Of a stretch of DNA of 64,000 nt, positions 59,398 to 64,000 are shown piece by piece (the first letter of the stretch is position 1; each line of letters begins with the position of its first letter). A program made the position numbers and the translations under genes. Under the pieces are notes generated by a model. That model was given only the letters and a program-made list of their open reading frames with translations, did no database searches and had not been told where the DNA came from. Source of the stretch: Epiperipatus broadwayi (taxonomy: Eukaryota > Onychophora > Udeonychophora > Euonychophora > Peripatidae); the NCBI GenBank assembly GCA_028023455.1, contig JAQFVV010006271.1, positions 1,610,987 to 1,674,986 of the forward strand. The letters are read 5' to 3'.

Positions 59398-60450
59398 TCA
59401 AATTTCCCACAATTCTGTTGTCTTTATATTAGCTGATTGTTTATTCATCAAACCACCTCTATTCCTAGATATCATCATTGCCTCTTTAATTTTACGTTTT
59501 TCACTACACCTTTCAATTTGAATAATTTTTATATCTCTATTATTAAATTTAAAACCATAATTACATGTTTTATTATGGTCAAATATAATTGATGGAGTAT
59601 TCATATTTACTGAAGATATATTTTCTTTCTGTACACATTTATATAATGTCTTATGATCATTATATCGTTTTTGTAATGTACATTTGGATTCCCCTATATA
59701 TTTTATTCCACAACCACATTCCAACATATATATAACAGAACTTAATTCAAACTTAGAAATCTTGGCTTTGGAGTTATTTATCATATCATTTATATTATTT
59801 GAAGAGAAAAAAGAAATTCTACACAAACCACTAAAACGTTTATAAATTAATTTAGCTTGTTGATTAGATATAAAAGGAATAGAAATCCATTTATCACTTT
59901 TTAATTTACTTAATATTTTCTTATTATTACTCTTATTTTGATTATATTTTGTAATTGTATTATAAATAATATTCCTTCCATAACCAACATTCAACATATC
60001 AGTAATATATACATTAATATTTTCAATTTTATCACTAATAAATTTGCACAAATAATCATTTCTAAATAAAAATGACTTCAAACCAGCTAATTTATGACTC
60101 ATATGAACTTTAGAATTATATGGAATATAACCCCTAATTTCCACAGGCTTTAAAATCATATTATAATCAAACACATTATTATTTCTTTTAATAAATATAT
60201 CTAAAAACTTTATAGAATCTTCCTTCTCTTCATTTAACACCCATTTTACATTATTAATCATATTTAACTCATTAAACAAATTAACTATTATTTCATTATG
60301 TGCACATATAAATACATCATCAACATATCTACAATATACTTTAATTCCTTTATATTTTATCTGAGACAATATCTTAACCTCATAATTAGAAATAAAAAAA
60401 TTACAAAGCTGTGATACCACCGGAAGACCCATTGGCCAACCAATTATCAA
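59398..60450 (-). CDS. Penelope-like element: RT C-terminal half and GIY-YIG endonuclease
   Basis: One uninterrupted frame of about 350 codons, the most intact protein in the window. Residues 5-20 (WPMGLPVVSQLCNFFI) are reverse transcriptase motif B; YCRYVDDVFI (39-48) is motif C with both catalytic Asp at 44-45; FLDIFIKRN (about 87) is the next block. From residue 238, SVIYMLECGCGIKYIGESKC is the GIY-YIG core (VIY ... YIG), followed by R262 in LQKRYNDH and probable catalytic E323 in KRKIKEAMM, with Asn337. The Cys pair before YIG is typical of Penelope endonucleases. The N-terminal half (motifs 1 and A) is missing: the frame begins inside motif B at the fusion to RTE copy 2, and there is no natural start codon there. 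Such enzymes retrotranspose in animal nuclei. Intactness suggests a recent insertion. Confidence 0.9.
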   Translation of the reverse strand: MIIGWPMGLPVVSQLCNFFISNYEVKILSQIKYKGIKVYCRYVDDVFICAHNEIIVNLFNELNMINNVKWVLNEEKEDSIKFLDIFIKRNNNVFDYNMILKPVEIRGYIPYNSKVHMSHKLAGLKSFLFRNDYLCKFISDKIENINVYITDMLNVGYGRNIIYNTITKYNQNKSNNKKILSKLKSDKWISIPFISNQQAKLIYKRFSGLCRISFFSSNNINDMINNSKAKISKFELSSVIYMLECGCGIKYIGESKCTLQKRYNDHKTLYKCVQKENISSVNMNTPSIIFDHNKTCNYGFKFNNRDIKIIQIERCSEKRKIKEAMMISRNRGGLMNKQSANIKTTELWEI

Positions 60451-62050
60451 CCATTATTAATCCACTGTAGGATGAAGGTCTCTCCAAGTTCAATCCATCT
60501 TTTCCTATCTTTAGCTTCTCTTCTCCACATCACCCCTGCACACTTTCTTATTTCATCCATCCATCTCACATGTGGTGTCTTTCTGGGTCATTACAATCTC
60601 TTGGAATCCAGTTTAAAATTTCAATTGTCCATCTATTATCATCTCTTCTAACAATATGTCCAGCCCAACTCCACTTCAGTCTTTTAATTTTTTCAATGAG
60701 GTCAGTAACACCTGTTTGTTCTCTTACCCATACATTGTGTTTTCAATCCCTTCTGTGATCTGAAGTCTCTGTATTGCTCTTCTATTAAGTGTCCAAGTCT
60801 CAGATCCATAAGTAAGAACTGGCAAAACACATTTATTAAAAAACTTCCTTTTCAAACACATAGGCATATTTCCTTTGAGTATCAAGTTATTTCTACCAAA
60901 AGCACTCCAAACAAGTTAAATTCTATGATTAATTTCATCCATTATATTTCCATCTGTATTAATAATCTGACCAAGATATTTGTAACTGTTAATTTCTTCT
61001 AACTCATCATAATCAATCTTTATTTTCATATTTTGAGAAAATCTATTAAACATTACTTTAGTCTTTTTAACATTTATCTTTAGTCCTACGTTCCTACTTT
61101 CATCTGATAAATCCTGCAACATTTCCTGTAGTTCTAAAGCATTATTTGCATAAAACAACTACATCATCTGCAAAATCTAAATGACTTAAATAATCTCCAT
61201 TTACTTTCACCCCTTTAGCTTCCAATTTTAATCCACAAAATACTTGCAGCAGCACTGCTGTAAAAAGTTTTGGAGATATGGAGTCATTCTGTCTTACACC
61301 CTTTTCAATGTTGATTTTCCTACTATCATTATGTAATCTAATTGTTGCTGTTGCATTTTTATAAATATTCTTCAAAATATGACAATATCCTGGATCTATA
61401 CCTTGATGATCCAATGCTTTAATCACTGAAGAAATGTTTATAGAATCAAATGCCTTTTCATAGTCTACAAATCCTAAGCATAATGGCAACTCACATTCAT
61501 TTGTCCTTTCTATAATTTCTCTCAATACCTGGATATGACCTACTGTACTAAAACCACTTTTAAATCCAGCTTGTTCTCTTGGTTGGTGGAAATCCAGTGT
61601 TTTCTGTAGATGAGTTGTAATTATCTTAGTAAAAATTTTGTATAAAACTGATAAAAGACTGGTAGATCTGTAATTTCTAATATCTTCTTTATCACCTTTT
61701 TTAAATATTAATATTAATACTGCATTCTTCCAATCACCTGTACATCTTTATCATTTAGACATTTGGTATATAACTTTGCTAAAAAAAATACTATTTCTTC
61801 ACCTGCTTCTTTTAATATATCAATTATAATTCCATCATTACCTGGAGCCTTCTCTTTCTTCATAAATTTAATTGCATGTCTCACTTCCTCATTTAAAATT
61901 CTGGGCAATTCGGAAGATATAATAGGTATAGAAGGCACTTGTTCTTTATTACTATATAATTCTTGATAGAAGTCTTCTACACATTTTATGATGTCATCTC
62001 TCTTAATACCATCTTTTTTTCTTATTGTAGATATAAATTTTCTACCAATA
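60447..62050 (-). pseudogene. RTE-like LINE copy 2, reverse transcriptase and C-terminus
   Basis: Frames in order on the minus strand: 61938-61714 with VRHAIKFMKKEKAPGNDGII (linker into RT block 1), 61525-61142 with GFVDYEKAFDSI (motif A), KGVRQNDSISPKLF (motif B, G to N) and FADDVVV (motif C), and 61158-60916 with NVKKTKVMFNRF and YKYLGQIINTDG (thumb). A stop where copy 1 has Lys follows at about 60914, then the C-terminal region with a deletion of about 37 bp relative to copy 1, ending WINNG stop at 60447. Frame changes lie near 61735 and 61150. The order and wording are the same as copy 1, so they are one family. Confidence 0.88.
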
Positions 62051-62105
62051 CCAAAATATTGTTTTACACTCTTTAGACTTTTATTCTCTTCTACAGATTT
62101 CCTTG

Positions 62106-63185
62106 CTAGTTCACGATTAACTTTCTTATATCATTTTCAACTCTTTTCCGCACCATTTTACAAAATTCGAGATATTCAATCTTTTTTAATGCATCATTGT
62201 TGTATATCTTCATATTCCTTCTTTTCTCCATAAATTCTTTAGTCTCAGTAGAAATTTTATTGGTCAATTGCTGCTTTTTTCTACCAGCTATCTTTGTTGC
62301 AGTTTTTAAAAGTGTATTGCTTATTTTCCTATTAATGTCATTCAAATCTGAATCATGTTCAAAATCTACTAATACTTGAAACCGATTTGTAAGTTCTAAT
62401 TTAAATTCATTAGAATGTTTCTGAAGATTAGAAATATCAACTGTAAATATTGTTTTTCTTAATAATTTTTGTCTCTCTAGTTTTGCATTAACATGTATCT
62501 TACATCTTACTAATTGATGATCACTTCCTGTGTTAAATTTATTAAGAACATTACAATCTTGAAATATGTATTTTTGGTTAGTCAAAATATAATCCAATTC
62601 TGCTGTACCTTCATTTGGATGCTTCCATGTCCATTTCCTTTTAACATTTTTCTCAAAAAAAGAATTCATAATATAAAGTTTTTCTTTTTCTGCAAACTCC
62701 ACAAGTCTATGTCCTCTCTCATTTCTATTACCATAACCAAAATTACCTACAGCATTTTCATCTTTCATTTGTTTACCAATTCTAGCATTAAAGTCTCCCA
62801 TAACAATTTAAAATGTTGTTTACTCTGATCAAAAGCCTTTTGTACATCCATATAAAAATCTTCTATAACTTCATCACTATGAGAACTTGTTGGGGCATAA
62901 ACCTGAATTATCTGCATTTGGTATCTGCTATTAAGTTGTAAAACTAATCTTGCCACTCTGTCTGATACACCATCAATCTCCACAATGTTATTCTTCCATT
63001 TTTTATTTATAATGAATCCTACTCCACTTGTATTTCCAATATTTCTGCCTTTATAGTAGAGTATATGTCCACTTTTTAAATCAATTGTTTCTTCACCTTT
63101 TCTTCTAAATTCACGAAGTCTAATAAAGTTCCATTTAATATAAGACAGTTCTTCTTCTACCTCTTGCAATCTTCCTTCACTTGAA
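62106..63185 (-). pseudogene. RTE-like LINE copy 2, APE-type endonuclease
   Basis: A frame at 63169-62765 covers LQEVEEELSYIKWNFIRLRE, GHILYYKGRNIGNTSGVGFI and QIIQVYAPTSSHSDEV. A 1-base shift near 62810 moves to the frame 62801-62106, with MGDFNARIGKQMKDE (catalytic Asp-Asn motif), KWTWKHPNEGTAELDYIL and FNTGSDHQLVRCKI (terminal S-D-H). The domain nicks target DNA for reverse transcription in LINEs. The first 30-40 residues of the domain (TWN-type start) are missing at 63185. A further shift near 62120 separates it from the reverse transcriptase. Confidence 0.88.
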
Positions 63186-63510
63186 AGTTATATGCAGTTG
63201 TAAGTACTATTTTTGTCTGTCATGATTGTATATATTGAAAAAATATTCTTAAACTCGGAGGTAAAAAGCCAATAAACTCACCATGCTGGCTAATGCGTAT
63301 TGGTGAGCAGCCCATCCATGTTCGTATACTATATGAATAATCACATAGTAATAACAGTTGCAATGACTAGAACCTATGGAGTGGACATTAGGAATTTGCC
63401 CTGCTCGATTTCTTTAAGGCCTCCAAGAGGAATCATGTTGATATACCATAGAATATTTATTAAACTTCAGAGATTATGCAATATCACAAGTAAATTTTTA
63501 TGAAGTGTAT
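63186..63510 (-). repeat. Repeat upstream of RTE copy 2 (shared with 55.84-56.20 kb)
   Basis: The match to the other copy starts at about 63245 and ends near 63505. Relative to copy 4, several hundred bases between this block and the endonuclease are deleted here. Confidence 0.6.
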
Positions 63511-64000
63511 GTAATATTTAAAGCTACCGGTATCAAATGCACTCCATGCTAACATGAAAAGAGTTCATTATCATTCAAATGCATTTGTATTTTGATACAC
63601 TTAAAGTTTATCATATTAAACTGTTAAGTTTGAGCTATTTTATTTAAGCTCTGCTATAAATGAACTCTGTATTTAAACTTATATATTTGAACTTAATTGT
63701 AATTGAACTGTATTATACTATACTGTAAATAAAGATTGTTTTGTTGATTGTTGGATTTGTTTCTGCATTTTTTTTCACCGTTTTCTGTCCTGCGAATTGA
63801 TATTTGTCAAGAATCTCTGCTCTCCATGATCTAGAGTCAATTTTAAATGCCTCAGTGATTGTACAGTTGTAGTAGGCATTTATACTTCATATCCTTACCA
63901 CTGGACTCTCATTTTTTAGAACTATAGGTCTAGTAGCGCTCTCTGGTGATGAATATTAGTGTACCTATTATTCATTACAATATATATACATCATTAAAAA
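63511..64000. other. No gene seen
   Basis: AT-rich. An AATAAAG polyadenylation-like word at 63729 is followed by a GTTTTGTTGATTGTTGGATT stretch, which would suit an LTR or LINE end but is not assignable. Confidence 0.4.

Noticed and set aside
62197-62828. Plus-strand frames across the RTE endonuclease
   Set aside because: They are antisense shadows of the minus-strand LINE protein.

Overview
The window looks like non-genic, repeat-dominated DNA from an AT-rich invertebrate animal genome. The evidence is strong AT bias, many (TA)n and (TTA)n microsatellites, a 500-base run of N (scaffold gap), and decayed transposons of kinds typical of metazoans: RTE-like LINEs, Penelope-like elements with GIY-YIG endonucleases, a BED-finger hAT element, Gypsy remnants and tRNA-derived SINEs. 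I found no host protein-coding gene, rRNA or functional tRNA. The species cannot be fixed from the sequence. Nearly every longer reading frame is a mobile-element remnant or low-complexity DNA.

Layout. 1-8 kb: a LINE 3' end, a diverged short repeat, a Merlin-like transposase fragment, an inverted-repeat region holding the gap, and short tandem duplications. 8-13 kb: a 5'-truncated RTE-like LINE ending in (TA)n, then a second LINE whose 5' half is inverted relative to its 3' half (twin-priming pattern) and which ends in long (ATT)n. 14-31 kb: several decayed retrotransposon gag/ORF1 pieces, a degenerate minisatellite (18.5-19.8 kb) and a nearly complete but heavily broken Gypsy-type pol (26.9-30.1 kb). 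31.8-34.3 kb: a long terminal-inverted-repeat element with a short internal ORF, and an almost perfect 100-bp-arm hairpin inside a 14-bp duplication. 35.9-36.4 kb: Penelope fragment. 38.3-39.1 kb: three-unit foldback repeat. 39.7-43.3 kb: a hAT element with GC-rich terminal repeats and a transposase broken by two 1-base shifts.

43-64 kb is a nested repeat cluster. It contains three tRNA-Leu-like SINE copies, copies of an unclassified 370-410 bp short repeat with target duplications of 9-14 bp, a foldback element with arms of about 160 bp, a second three-unit foldback of about 1 kb, three minus-strand RTE copies, a 480-bp internally deleted derivative of the 40-kb hAT family, and a Penelope ORF (350 codons, the most intact protein in the window) fused directly to the 3' end of an RTE copy.

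How the parts relate: RTE-like LINEs could have supplied retroposition machinery for the short elements with variable-length duplications (inference). The hAT transposase family could have mobilised its deleted derivative. Insertion order can be read from the nesting: RTE copies are oldest, then foldback elements and SINEs, then the short repeat inside a foldback element.
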